Positions 35,193 through 43,403 of a stretch of DNA of 64,000 nucleotides are shown here, in pieces (the stretch's first letter is position 1; each line of letters starts with the position of its first letter). Source of the DNA: Alkalihalobacterium alkalinitrilicum (GTDB lineage: Bacteria > Bacillota > Bacilli > Bacillales > Bacillaceae_F); NCBI RefSeq assembly GCF_002019605.1, contig NZ_KV917368.1:4383060-4447059 (forward strand), read 5' to 3'. The notes under the pieces were generated by a model, which saw only the letters and a list, made by a program, of their open reading frames with translations, was not told where the DNA came from and ran no database searches. The translations under genes and the position numbers were made by a program.

Positions 35193-35975
35193 GTGAAATC
35201 CGTTGATCTTAACTGTGATTTAGGGGAAAGTTTCGGTTCTTTTGTTGTAGGCCAAGACGAACTTGTTTTAGCGCAGATTACTTCAGCTAATATTGCATGT
35301 GGCTATCATGCAGGAGATCACAATGTGATGGCTAAAACAGTAAAAATGGCCAAAGAAAAAGGTGTGAGTATTGGTGCCCACCCAGGATTTCCCGATTTGA
35401 TCGGATTCGGACGAAGGGTTATTCAAACAGAGCCAAGCGACATTTATCACTTTGTTATTTACCAAATTGGCGCTCTTCAAGGTTTTTGTAAAGTAAATGA
35501 TGTGGAGATCCGCCACGTAAAACCTCATGGAGCTTTGTATAATACGGCCGCAAAAGACCCAAAAGTAGCAGAAGCGATCGCCCAGGCCGTTTATGAGATC
35601 GACCCGTCTCTCGTTTTATTTGGCTTATCAGGAAGCGAGTTAATTAAAGCAGGCTTAAACGTTGGGTTAACAGTGGCAAATGAAGTGTTCGCTGATCGTA
35701 CGTATCAACCAGATGGGACGCTAACGCCTCGAACACACCAGAATGCACTGATCCATGAAACCGATACGGCCATTCAACAAGTCCTGATGATGGTAAAGGA
35801 AGGGACGGTTAAGACGGTTGATGGTTCATATGCTCCTATTCAAGCGGATACGATTTGTATTCACGGTGATGGACCGAGTGCGCTTGATTTTGCTCGTTCA
35901 TTACGAGAGACCCTTGTGGCAGAAGGAGTTAACATTTGTCCTGCTGAAGGTTCACATTATCACAAAGGAGAATGA
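35193..35975 (+). CDS. pxpA: 5-oxoprolinase subunit PxpA (LamB/YcsF family)
   Basis: 260 residues. Typical N-terminus VDLNCDLGESFG. Also present are SANIACGYHAGDHNVM, IGAHPGFPDLIGFGRR, and VKPHGALYN. It is the catalytic-side subunit of 5-oxoprolinase with PxpB and PxpC. GTG at 35193, 7 bases after GGGAGGAG, is the likely start. It lies 36 bases after ycsG and 1 base before ycsI. Unusually, it is encoded on the far side of the regulator from pxpBC, so the complex depends on two promoters. Confidence 0.95.
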   Translation: MKSVDLNCDLGESFGSFVVGQDELVLAQITSANIACGYHAGDHNVMAKTVKMAKEKGVSIGAHPGFPDLIGFGRRVIQTEPSDIYHFVIYQIGALQGFCKVNDVEIRHVKPHGALYNTAAKDPKVAEAIAQAVYEIDPSLVLFGLSGSELIKAGLNVGLTVANEVFADRTYQPDGTLTPRTHQNALIHETDTAIQQVLMMVKEGTVKTVDGSYAPIQADTICIHGDGPSALDFARSLRETLVAEGVNICPAEGSHYHKGE

Positions 35976-35976
35976 A

Positions 35977-36744
35977 ATGAAATCAAAACAAGTGAGGGAA
36001 AAGATTAGGAGCGGAGAATTTCAAACCAATACTTCGGGAGCGTGTGATGAGTATGTCCAAGCAAATGTAGTCATCCTCCCAAAAGAATATGCATTTGATT
36101 TCTTCTTATATACTTATCGTAATTCACAAGCGTGTCCAGTCATCGATGTGTTAGAAGCTGGTGAATATGAATCTCGTTTAGCAAAGGGATCCGATATTCG
36201 AACCGATGTTCCGCTTTACCATATATACAAAAATGGTGAGCTGCATGAGAAAAAAAATGACCTTCTCGATTTATGGAAAAATGATTTTGTAACCTTTTTA
36301 CTTGGTTGTAGTTTCACATTCGAAAGCCAGCTGCTTGAAAATGGAATTTTCCTTCGTCATGTAGAGTGCAAGAAGAATGTAGCGATGTACAAAACCAATA
36401 TTCCAACAGTACAAGCAGGGGATTTTTCTGGTCCTCTAGTTGTATCGATGAGACCGATTTCAAATGAACATATTGATAAAGTGGTTGAAATTACAAGTAG
36501 GTACCCCAACTTTCACGGTGCTCCTGTTCATATTGGAGAGCCAAGCGAGATTGGAATTAAACAAATAGAGCAGCCCGACTATGGGGAGTTCGTAGAAATT
36601 AAGGAAAATGAAACACCTGTGTTTTGGGCTTGTGGGGTGACCCCTCAAGCTGCGGCTGTTCAAGCGAAGATCCCACAAATGATCACACATGCCCCAGGGC
36701 ATATGTTCATTACAGATTGGACGAATAAAGACTTCATGAAATAG
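35977..36744 (+). CDS. ycsI: YcsI / D-glutamate cyclase-like protein (DUF1445)
   Basis: 255 residues. Family stretches CDEYVQANVVILPKEYAFDF, FLLGCSFTFESQLLENG, TNIPTVQAGDFSGPLVVSMR, and CGVTPQAAAVQAKIPQMITH are present. Members of this superfamily interconvert D-glutamate and 5-oxo-D-proline. Association with PxpA suggests handling of the D-isomer here. AAAGGAG and a one-base gap to pxpA show operon membership. Confidence 0.9.
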   Translation: MKSKQVREKIRSGEFQTNTSGACDEYVQANVVILPKEYAFDFFLYTYRNSQACPVIDVLEAGEYESRLAKGSDIRTDVPLYHIYKNGELHEKKNDLLDLWKNDFVTFLLGCSFTFESQLLENGIFLRHVECKKNVAMYKTNIPTVQAGDFSGPLVVSMRPISNEHIDKVVEITSRYPNFHGAPVHIGEPSEIGIKQIEQPDYGEFVEIKENETPVFWACGVTPQAAAVQAKIPQMITHAPGHMFITDWTNKDFMK

Positions 36745-37490
36745 TGTTGAGAGTTGGTGAATACTAAAAAATAAAATGAAAGGATTTTTTAATAGGCTTT
36801 TTGTTAATGGTAACTTAAATTTTATAATATTACGTCTGTAATAAAGGATAGGTTAATTAAACCCATCCTTTTCTTTCCTTGTTAGCTAGTTCTTCTAAGA
36901 TATAGGTCAACTTTTTTGACCTAGGCCCCCAATGACGAGAGAGCCTAACGCCATCACGGAACTGTCCTCTTCATAGCGATCTTTTCTCTTATGTGTTCTA
37001 ATCATTTCAAAATTTTATCCTCTAAATGATTTATGTGAAATTTTTAACAATATAAGCTGAAGATTAATATCCAAACAGAAATTACTCTCATAAAAATGAA
37101 ACATTTGAGAAAGATAAAAAAACTAGTAGATTACACCAATTTTCTCCAAGTGAAATTTTATTCCGCAACAACTGGCAGTAACAACAAAATGAACACAGAC
37201 GTTGCCACGTCCTGTGGCAACGTCTGTGTGACCCGTATCGTGTGGGCTTCAATTAACCGTGGGGAAGAGGAAATCCCTCACTGATGGAAGTTTCACCATA
37301 TATGGAAGAATTCCTTGATCGCATATCGGTACTTCTCGTTTTTGGGTTTCAATCCGTCGTTCAAAAGCTTAATTAAGTGGATCTACTCCCATATATGAAA
37401 GAAGAGAACCGAAGAAAACGACAAAAGTTGCTCGGTCAATCAGAGAAAACGATCCGCTTGAAATCGAAGACTTAAAGGGGATTTTGAAGA
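36745..37490. other. Intergenic region with terminator, repeat copy D and a possible gene tail
   Basis: 746 bases. A terminator-like hairpin with T-rich end (AAAGGAT ... ATCCTTTT, 36844-36877) follows ycsI. A TAGGTCAA/TTTGACCTA hairpin is at 36903-36923. Copy D of the three-hairpin element is at 37157-37302. A frame open from 37373 to a stop at 37501 reads EPKKTTKVARSIREND and overlaps the gerB start; it lacks its own start and may be the tail of a lost gene. Confidence 0.6.
37157..37302 (+). repeat. Dispersed three-hairpin element, copy D (full length)
   Basis: Same module order as copy C. Hairpin 1 is a perfect 16-bp stem here (ACACAGACGTTGCCAC and its complement around GTCCT). Hairpin 2 keeps pairing through two G-U pairs (CCCGTA/TGTGGG). 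Hairpin 3 has lost four bases of its left arm. It lies upstream of the GerB-family gene on the same strand. Confidence 0.85.
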
Positions 37491-38621
37491 ATGGGAAGTA
37501 ATCAACAGTACCAAATTAGTCCGATTGAAATGGGTGTCACACTAATCTCTTTAATTTTTGGGGTCGGGATTCTTACATTACCAAGGGTATTAGCCGAACG
37601 GGTTGGTACGACAGACGGTTGGATTTCAATCCTTGTTGCTGGATTCATTACGATGAGTTTAGTTTATATCTATGTAAGGATACAAAAAAAATTTCCAACT
37701 CAGTCCCTTCTTGAATTTATCGCTAACGGGAAAATCGGGAAATGGGGCGCAAAAGTATTAGCCTTTTTCTTTATCTTTTATTTTACTGTGTTACTTGCCT
37801 TTCAAGTGAGAATATTAGCAATGGCAACAAAATTGTATTTAATTGACCAAACACCTTCAGAAGTCGTTATTGGCATTATCTTACTCATCATTACGTATGC
37901 AGCTTCAAAAGGAATGCAAGGAATTGTTCATATTCATTTAATGTTTATGCCCTTTATACTTACAGCTTTATTTGGTGTCATTATTTTCAATCTTGGAGAA
38001 GCCGATTTTGGACAGCTATTACCAGTTGTAAGTGAAGGATTTATGCCTGTTTTATCTGGGATTTTACCTCCGATGTTTTCCTTTGCTGTCATTATGTTTC
38101 TTTTCTTTTTTATGGGTCATATGAAAGAAAGTGATTTACGTTCGCTGCCGCTAAACATTGCAATCCTTTTTCTTGTTCTAACCTACACCTTTCTAGCCAT
38201 TATTTCATACGTGACATTTGGACTTGAAATGACGAAGGTCATTACATTTCCAGCAATCGAACTGGCAAAGGAAATTGAAATTATCGGTGGATTTATCGAA
38301 AGACTAGAATCTTTATTTTTGACGGTTTATATTATGGCTATTTTTACAACAATGGCGACTGTATTATTTGCAAATATTAAAACGATCGAAGAACAATTTA
38401 TACCATCTAAAAAACTTAGAACATGGATCCCACCTGTTATTATTTTTATCATTTTCATTATTTCGTTTATACCTGACTCCATTACTAGTCTTGAAAACGT
38501 TGGTCAACTTTTGGCGGTGTTAGGAGATGTTTTATTAATATTAGGTATTGTGAGCGGCTACATCACTGTCTGGATCCGAAAACGAAGTAAAACTTCGTTT
38601 GATAATAGTAGTCAAGTATAA
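37491..38621 (+). CDS. GerB-family spore germination permease
   Basis: 376 residues and ten membrane segments in an APC-type fold. The N-terminus (ISPIEMGVTLISLIFGVGIL) and the GWISILVAGFITMSL and YAASKGMQGIVH regions are typical of GerAB/GerKB germinant-receptor B subunits, which bind amino-acid germinants in the spore inner membrane. No A or C subunit gene is adjacent, although a frame ending at 37501 overlaps the start. An orphan B subunit could pair with A/C proteins from other operons. AAAGGGGA precedes the ATG. Confidence 0.88.
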   Translation: MGSNQQYQISPIEMGVTLISLIFGVGILTLPRVLAERVGTTDGWISILVAGFITMSLVYIYVRIQKKFPTQSLLEFIANGKIGKWGAKVLAFFFIFYFTVLLAFQVRILAMATKLYLIDQTPSEVVIGIILLIITYAASKGMQGIVHIHLMFMPFILTALFGVIIFNLGEADFGQLLPVVSEGFMPVLSGILPPMFSFAVIMFLFFFMGHMKESDLRSLPLNIAILFLVLTYTFLAIISYVTFGLEMTKVITFPAIELAKEIEIIGGFIERLESLFLTVYIMAIFTTMATVLFANIKTIEEQFIPSKKLRTWIPPVIIFIIFIISFIPDSITSLENVGQLLAVLGDVLLILGIVSGYITVWIRKRSKTSFDNSSQV

Positions 38622-38628
38622 AACGTTT

Positions 38629-38670
38629 AGGCACCTTTTACATTTTACTGCGTGAAAGGTGCCTGGTACC
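38629..38670. terminator. GGTGCC-type hairpin between convergent genes
   Basis: AGGCACCTTT and AAAGGTGCCT are paired arms, followed by GGTACC. It is the second occurrence of the element seen at 32850-32900, again between the stops of convergent genes. Confidence 0.6.
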
Positions 38671-38673
38671 ATT

Positions 38674-38998
38674 TTATTGCAAATAGATTTTTATATCTAG
38701 CGTTTCAATTTGTGAAATGAGCAGCTCTTCGTACTCCTGGTGAGCTAAATAGTTGACTTCAGCTTCGACAACTTCAGGCTGTTCTTCTTTTACTTTGTCG
38801 ATCATATCCTGCTGTAGCTTCAGCCATTGAGTCAACAGTAAGTGGCATTTCCTCAGCGACCTCTTCTACATCAGCGTCTGCTTGTTCAATATCTGTTGAC
38901 TGCTGAGTATCTGTTCCTGATGAGTCTTGAAAAAATAAGTATCCCCCTCCAAAAGCTATCCCAAAAGTAAGGACAAAAGTAAGAATTGCGCTTTTCAT
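38674..38998 (-). pseudogene. Small secreted/membrane protein gene with a frameshift
   Basis: The frame starts at ATG 38998 with GGAGGGAG upstream and encodes a hydrophobic N-terminus (SAILTFVLTFGIAFGGGYLFF), then an acidic stretch. Near 38825-38850 coding sense moves to the +1 frame, which continues with a well-formed helix-rich tail (MIDKVKEEQPEVVEAEVNYL, ISQIETLDIKIYLQ) to a stop at 38674. If rejoined, the protein is about 107 residues. Either a true one-base mutation or a sequence error. The unshifted frame would end at 38774 after basic nonsense residues. Function is unknown. Confidence 0.65.
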
Positions 38999-39098
38999 TT
39001 TCCAGCTCCCTCCTTCGTTTCTTTTATCGAGCCTATCGTTATTTTTACTTGTAGCGGTATACTATTAAAAGAGTATAAAGTAAGGAGAGGTTGACAGA

Positions 39099-39799
39099 AT
39101 GAAGCGGATAGACACTATGAAGTTTTTACTACAAAATGTACCTTTATTTAAAGAGTTAACGGAAGTTGAAATAGAACCAATAAGTGAAATGGCATATCCA
39201 CGAGAGTTTAAAGTAGGTGAAATCTATTCATGCAAGGGGATCCGCTTGATCGAGTGTTTTTTATCCATGAAGGGCGAGTAAAGATTTACAAAACAGATGT
39301 GAGCGGAAAAGAACAAATTGTTTCTGTGCTTCAAAATGGGGATATGTTTCCGCATGCAGGTTTTTTTCGAACAGGAGGTTATCCAGCACATGCTGAAATT
39401 ATGGAAGATGCGACCTTGCTCGTCATTCCAATTCAAGAATTTGAACAGCTACTTCTCCAACGACCAGATGTGTGTATAAAACTATTCCGTGTGATGGGGG
39501 AAAAAATAATTGATTTGCAAAGTCGATTAGAAGAACAAATATTTCACAATACGTACGAGCAAATTCTTATGTTATTTCTCCGTCTTGCTAAAACACATGG
39601 AAAAAAACAAGAAGATGGGCGAGTGAGATTAACGATTTAATTTACTAATCAAGAACTGGCCAATATGATAGGTACTTCAAGAGAAACGGTTAGCCGTACA
39701 TTAACGAAGTTAAGGAAAAATCACATTGTCGAAGTTAGCCAAAAGGGTCATTTACTCATTTCGCTAGACTTAGTAAAACAGGAACTACAAATTGAATAA
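39099..39799 (+). pseudogene. Crp/Fnr family transcriptional regulator, disrupted twice
   Basis: An AAGGAGAGG site and ATG 39099 begin a cyclic-nucleotide-binding-type domain (FLLQNVPLFKELTEVEIEPI). A one-base loss near 39225-39232 shifts the frame to MQGDPLDRVFFIHEGRVKIY and onward. At 39638-39640 an in-frame TAA cuts off the helix-turn-helix, which remains readable behind it (TNQELANMIGTSRETVSRTL). Without the two lesions the protein would be about 230 residues. No cysteine cluster for an iron-sulfur centre was seen, so an NNR/ArcR-like sensor is more likely than classic Fnr. It precedes the ric operon, its probable former target. Confidence 0.85.
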
Positions 39800-39915
39800 T
39801 CTTTCGTTGATGAATGATCTCAAAGAATGGAGAGACATTGCTAGAATAATATGAGAATGAAGGGATGTTAAAACAGAACGCCACAATAAGTAGACGTTCT
39901 GTTTATTTAGTATGG

Positions 39916-40404
39916 TTATTTGTTTTGAGCTCGTTGGATGAGTTCACTTCGACCTAGACTACCTAGTGACTCGGCTGTAACAGGAATGAAACTTTCATTC
40001 CTACCATATTCATCATGGTTTTGTTTTCCCAATGACTTATAACGAATATGAACTTCTTCTAAATATTCTGGAAGCTCTTCAGCTGGTGGGAACGATTGTT
40101 TCATCGCGAGTAACCATGTTTCAAGTTTATAAGTTCCTCGTTCAGTAATTTTGCATAGATCTTCAAGCGATTGGACCAATTCATTTAAACAATCTAATCC
40201 GTTCCGTAATCTTACAATCCCTTTTAATTTGGCTCTTTCAGCAGAGTGTTCTAATCTGTACGTGTTTTCTTGGTATTGAAATTCAATAAAACAACTGTTA
40301 CGATCCCAATTGAAATGGTAATCTACAATTTTTAAACGCTTCATAACCTTTATAAGTTTGCTTTCACACATATTTTGTTCCTTATGGGGCATCCATTTAA
40401 ACAT
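39916..40404 (-). CDS. Hypothetical protein, 162 residues
   Basis: Soluble and charged, with no signal or membrane segment. It starts FKWMPHKEQNMCESKLIKVM and contains the FHYDV-free beta-like stretch NSCFIEFQYQENTYRLEHS. GAGGAAGGTG sets the start at ATG 40404 although the frame is open further. It is convergent with the regulator pseudogene. No family was recognised. Coding is supported by the ribosome site, length and codon pattern. Confidence 0.65.
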   Translation of the reverse strand: MFKWMPHKEQNMCESKLIKVMKRLKIVDYHFNWDRNSCFIEFQYQENTYRLEHSAERAKLKGIVRLRNGLDCLNELVQSLEDLCKITERGTYKLETWLLAMKQSFPPAEELPEYLEEVHIRYKSLGKQNHDEYGRNESFIPVTAESLGSLGRSELIQRAQNK

Positions 40405-40759
40405 AAAAATCACCTTCCTCTTTTTTTCTAAAAATTCCAACTTATACAGGTGGTAAAGTATAACAAATGACAGCGATTTTCTTCGTTGTCGACGGTAAAT
40501 CGTGTTTTTCTAGATTGTTTTAATAATCCGTACACTCTATACCGTTGTTTTCTACAAAATAAACGAATCCCCTTTTGTAATCGTTTTACATATGTCGACC
40601 ATTTTTTTAAAAAGCAAAGAAAGAACGGTTCTAAAGACAAAAATGGTTTATTTTTGGTAGGCAAATAATAGATATTTGTCTAAACTTGTCAACGATTGCG
40701 AATAAAAAAATTTTGTTTCCAACCAATTCATTAACCTGTAATGGAGTTTTTTTCGTTTT

Positions 40760-40802
40760 TGTGATGTACATCACTACACCTTCCGCTCGAATTCGATACA
40801 AT
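40760..40802 (+). promoter_or_regulatory. FNR/CRP-type box at -41.5 of the ric promoter
   Basis: TGTGA-N6-TCACT (40760-40775) fits the Bacillus Fnr consensus. A TACAAT -10 box is at 40797-40802, putting the expected start near 40809 and the box centre 41.5 bases upstream, the class II activator position. The ric start codon follows about 35 bases later. Confidence 0.75.
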
Positions 40803-40843
40803 TTAATTAGCAAGTCATAATAAAACAAATGGAGGGTTACATT

Positions 40844-41557
40844 ATGGAAACCATCTTTGATTTTTCAACAAAAACAGGTGAGATTGTTACACGATTACCA
40901 GAAACGAGTACAATTTTAAAAAAATATAAAATAGACTTTTGCTGCGGTGGAAACCGACCAATAGGTGAGTCAATCAAGGAAAAGAATTTAAATGGGGACG
41001 AAATTCTCGAACAACTAAATAATGCTTATATAAAATCATTAGTGAAACCGAGTGTTACTTGGAATGAAATTACTAATTCTGAGTTGATCGATCATATTAT
41101 TTCGACTCACCATGCGTATTTGAGCAGTATATTACCAGAGTTAAGTCAATTTACAACGAAAGTTTTTCGTGTACACGGAAACCAGTGTCCTGAACTAACG
41201 AAGGTTCACCAGTTGTTTCACAGTTTAAAAGTGGAGCTCGAACAGCATACGATTGACGAAGAAAATAATGTGTTTCCTTTAATTCAAGCTTTTGAAGAAA
41301 ACCGATCGAGTGAAATTATTTCTAAGTTATCGGAAAATATTAAGGAACTAGAAGATGAACATGAAGGAGCGGGAAATATTTTAAAACAGCTTCGTGAAGT
41401 GACAAATGATTATTCTGTTCCAGATTGGGCATGCATGACTTTTCAATTGACCTACCAAAAACTTGAAGATTTAGAAAGTGATTTATTTCAACATATTCAC
41501 CTTGAAAACAACATCCTATTTCCAAGGGTGACTAAAGAATTAAGGGAGGTGCAATGA
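40844..41557 (+). CDS. ric: Iron-sulfur cluster repair di-iron protein (RIC/ScdA/YtfE family)
   Basis: 237 residues. The N-terminal ScdA domain carries the diagnostic DFCCGGN near residues 32-38. A C-terminal hemerythrin-like four-helix bundle follows, with iron ligands in STHHAYL, KVELEQHTIDEENNVFP, and FQHIHLENNILFP. It repairs iron-sulfur centres damaged by nitric oxide or oxygen species. GGAGGG sets ATG 40844, leaving the upstream in-frame ATG inside the ribosome site. An FNR-type box controls it. Directly followed by a second hemerythrin gene. Confidence 0.95.
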   Translation: METIFDFSTKTGEIVTRLPETSTILKKYKIDFCCGGNRPIGESIKEKNLNGDEILEQLNNAYIKSLVKPSVTWNEITNSELIDHIISTHHAYLSSILPELSQFTTKVFRVHGNQCPELTKVHQLFHSLKVELEQHTIDEENNVFPLIQAFEENRSSEIISKLSENIKELEDEHEGAGNILKQLREVTNDYSVPDWACMTFQLTYQKLEDLESDLFQHIHLENNILFPRVTKELREVQ

Positions 41558-42100
41558 ATGGAGATGCAACAGCTAGGATGCATGAGTGGGATGATGTTAC
41601 GAGATGTAGAAGAGCATTGCCCAGCCCTTGAACAATTAAAAAAAGAACATATCCCTCTCACAAAACAAATGGAAGACTTTTATGAACTTACCCAAAGCAT
41701 CGAAGGAGATGAGGCAGTAGCGACTAGAGAAAGCTTACAGCAATTGTATCAACAAGTAAAAGTGTTTGTATCCCAACTTGAACCTCACTCTGAGCGCGAA
41801 GAAGGTATTCTTTTCCCAATGCTTGCTGCCCACATTGGACAAAACATGGGGCCGATTGCCGTAATGGAATATGAACATGATCAAGCAAAAACCTATTTAA
41901 GGAAATTTCTGTCAGAAACAGAAGAACTTGGTTTAAAGGTAGAGCTCAATGATATTCGAACGTTAGCGAATTATGCGGCTCAAGCGTATTTAATTTTATC
42001 AGAACACTTTATGAAAGAAGAAAACGTTCTTTTCCCGTTAGCAGAACAATTCCTTTCGCCTGAAGAAAAACAAGAACTTGAAATGAGAATTAAGAGCTGA
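41558..42100 (+). CDS. Hemerythrin-domain protein
   Basis: 180 residues. Four-helix bundle with ligands in EPHSEREEGILFP, EYEHDQAKTYL, and SEHFMKEENVLFPLAEQ. The ATG follows the ric stop codon directly and has its own GGGAGGTG, so both are made from one transcript. It may bind oxygen or nitric oxide or help RIC. The N-terminus has an MSGMMLRDVEEHCPAL stretch not needed for the fold. Confidence 0.9.
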   Translation: MEMQQLGCMSGMMLRDVEEHCPALEQLKKEHIPLTKQMEDFYELTQSIEGDEAVATRESLQQLYQQVKVFVSQLEPHSEREEGILFPMLAAHIGQNMGPIAVMEYEHDQAKTYLRKFLSETEELGLKVELNDIRTLANYAAQAYLILSEHFMKEENVLFPLAEQFLSPEEKQELEMRIKS

Positions 42101-42157
42101 ACTTTATAAAGAAAAACATGATGTCCGTGCATAATATTAACAATGATGTCTATCGCT

Positions 42158-42199
42158 AAAGCCTCACCAATTCTTATTGAATTGGTGAGGCTTTAGCAA
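42158..42199 (+). terminator. Terminator of the ric operon
   Basis: AAAGCCTCACCAATT and AATTGGTGAGGCTTT form a 15-bp stem. Bases AGCAATTTTT follow. Confidence 0.85.
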
Positions 42200-42306
42200 T
42201 TTTTCTAGAAACATATTTCCTATTAAACTTTTAAAGAAAAAATTTAAGGATTGAAAAATTCTAAAAAGTGATTGAATTTACTAAAATTATCTGATAACCT
42301 TTAGTT

Positions 42307-42340
42307 AACCGATTTCAGAAACCGATTTCAGAAATCGGTT
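42307..42340 (+). promoter_or_regulatory. LacI-type operator, three half-sites
   Basis: A perfect 21-base palindrome (AACCGATTTC-A-GAAATCGGTT, 42320-42340) is preceded by another copy of the left half-site in direct orientation (42307-42316). It is 38 bases before the LacI-family gene start. A 13-base step between direct half-sites is unusual. Autoregulation and control of the downstream operon are expected. Confidence 0.75.
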
Positions 42341-42377
42341 ACATATACAGAAACACTAAGTTCAGGGTGTGAATATC

Positions 42378-43379
42378 ATGAAAATTACAATGGATGAAGT
42401 AGCAAAAAGAGCAGGTGTCTCAAAAACTACTGTTTCACGAATTATTAACGGGAATTTCCAACACGTACATGAAGATACGAAAGAAAAAGTTTTAAAAATA
42501 ATAAATGAATTGAATTATAGACCTAATGCTTTAGCTAAAAGTCTTAAGCAGATGAAAACGAATGTAATTGGAATTGTCTTATCTAATTTACAAAACCCTT
42601 TTTGGTCTAGTGTATTGCAAGGCGTAGAAGATACTTGTCATTCTAACGGCTATAATTTAATGATTTGTAACTCAAATGATAATTCGAAACTTGAGCAGGA
42701 GCATATAGAAGGATTACAAATGAAGCAAGTAGATGGGATCATCGTTAACCCTACAATGAAAAATAAACAGTTATTTCAGTCAATAATAGATAGAGAGTAT
42801 CCAATTATCGCCATCAATCGGAAAATTGAAGATGTACCTCTTGATACCGTTGTAGTGGATAATATTAAGGGCTCTGAACTAGCAATGGAACATTTCATTG
42901 AATTGGGAAAAAGTTCTATAGCTATCATCGTTTATCCACCTGATGGAATTAGTCCTAGGGAAGAAAGACTTCAAGGGTATAAAAGTGCTCTTATAAATCA
43001 TGGTCACACAATTAATGAAAAATACATTTTGATTGTTGAGGAAAAAAAGGGTGCTGCAAAAGAAGAAATTAAAAAAGCACTAACTTCAAAAGAGCCACCA
43101 GATGCCATTTTTTCAACGAATAATATGATGACATTGGAAATTCTTGAAGGGATTAAAGAGTTAGGAATGAGTGTTCCTCAAGATGTAAGTTTAATCGGGT
43201 ATGATGAAACCGTTTGGTCAAAGCATTTAGCTCCACCGTTAACGACAGTTAACCAGCCGAGTTATGAAATGGGAAAACTAGCGGCAGAAAAGCTTATTAA
43301 CCTATTAAACACTAAACAAAAGGCAGAACCTAAAGTTACACAATTACAACCAAATTTGATTATAAGAGAATCTTGTTAA
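42378..43379 (+). CDS. LacI family transcriptional regulator
   Basis: 334 residues. The N-terminal HTH is MDEVAKRAGVSKTTVSRIIN, the hinge helix region NALAKSLKQ, then a periplasmic-binding-protein-like effector domain. The effector is probably the substrate or an intermediate of the operon that follows. ATG at 42378 has suitable spacing from AGGGTG; GTG at 42369 is too close. It is 24 bases before the RraA-family gene and on the same strand, so probably part of the same transcript or its first gene. Confidence 0.93.
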   Translation: MKITMDEVAKRAGVSKTTVSRIINGNFQHVHEDTKEKVLKIINELNYRPNALAKSLKQMKTNVIGIVLSNLQNPFWSSVLQGVEDTCHSNGYNLMICNSNDNSKLEQEHIEGLQMKQVDGIIVNPTMKNKQLFQSIIDREYPIIAINRKIEDVPLDTVVVDNIKGSELAMEHFIELGKSSIAIIVYPPDGISPREERLQGYKSALINHGHTINEKYILIVEEKKGAAKEEIKKALTSKEPPDAIFSTNNMMTLEILEGIKELGMSVPQDVSLIGYDETVWSKHLAPPLTTVNQPSYEMGKLAAEKLINLLNTKQKAEPKVTQLQPNLIIRESC

Positions 43380-43403
43380 AAAATATCGTAGGAGGCGTTA
43401 GGA

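Noticed and set aside
37096..37284. Open frame of 62 codons
   Set aside because: Lies across the three-hairpin repeat; the other copies do not keep the frame.
40428..40664. Minus-strand frame of 78 codons upstream of the hypothetical gene at 39916-40404
   Set aside because: TTG start without a ribosome site, basic low-quality sequence, and it lies over the leader of the neighbouring gene.
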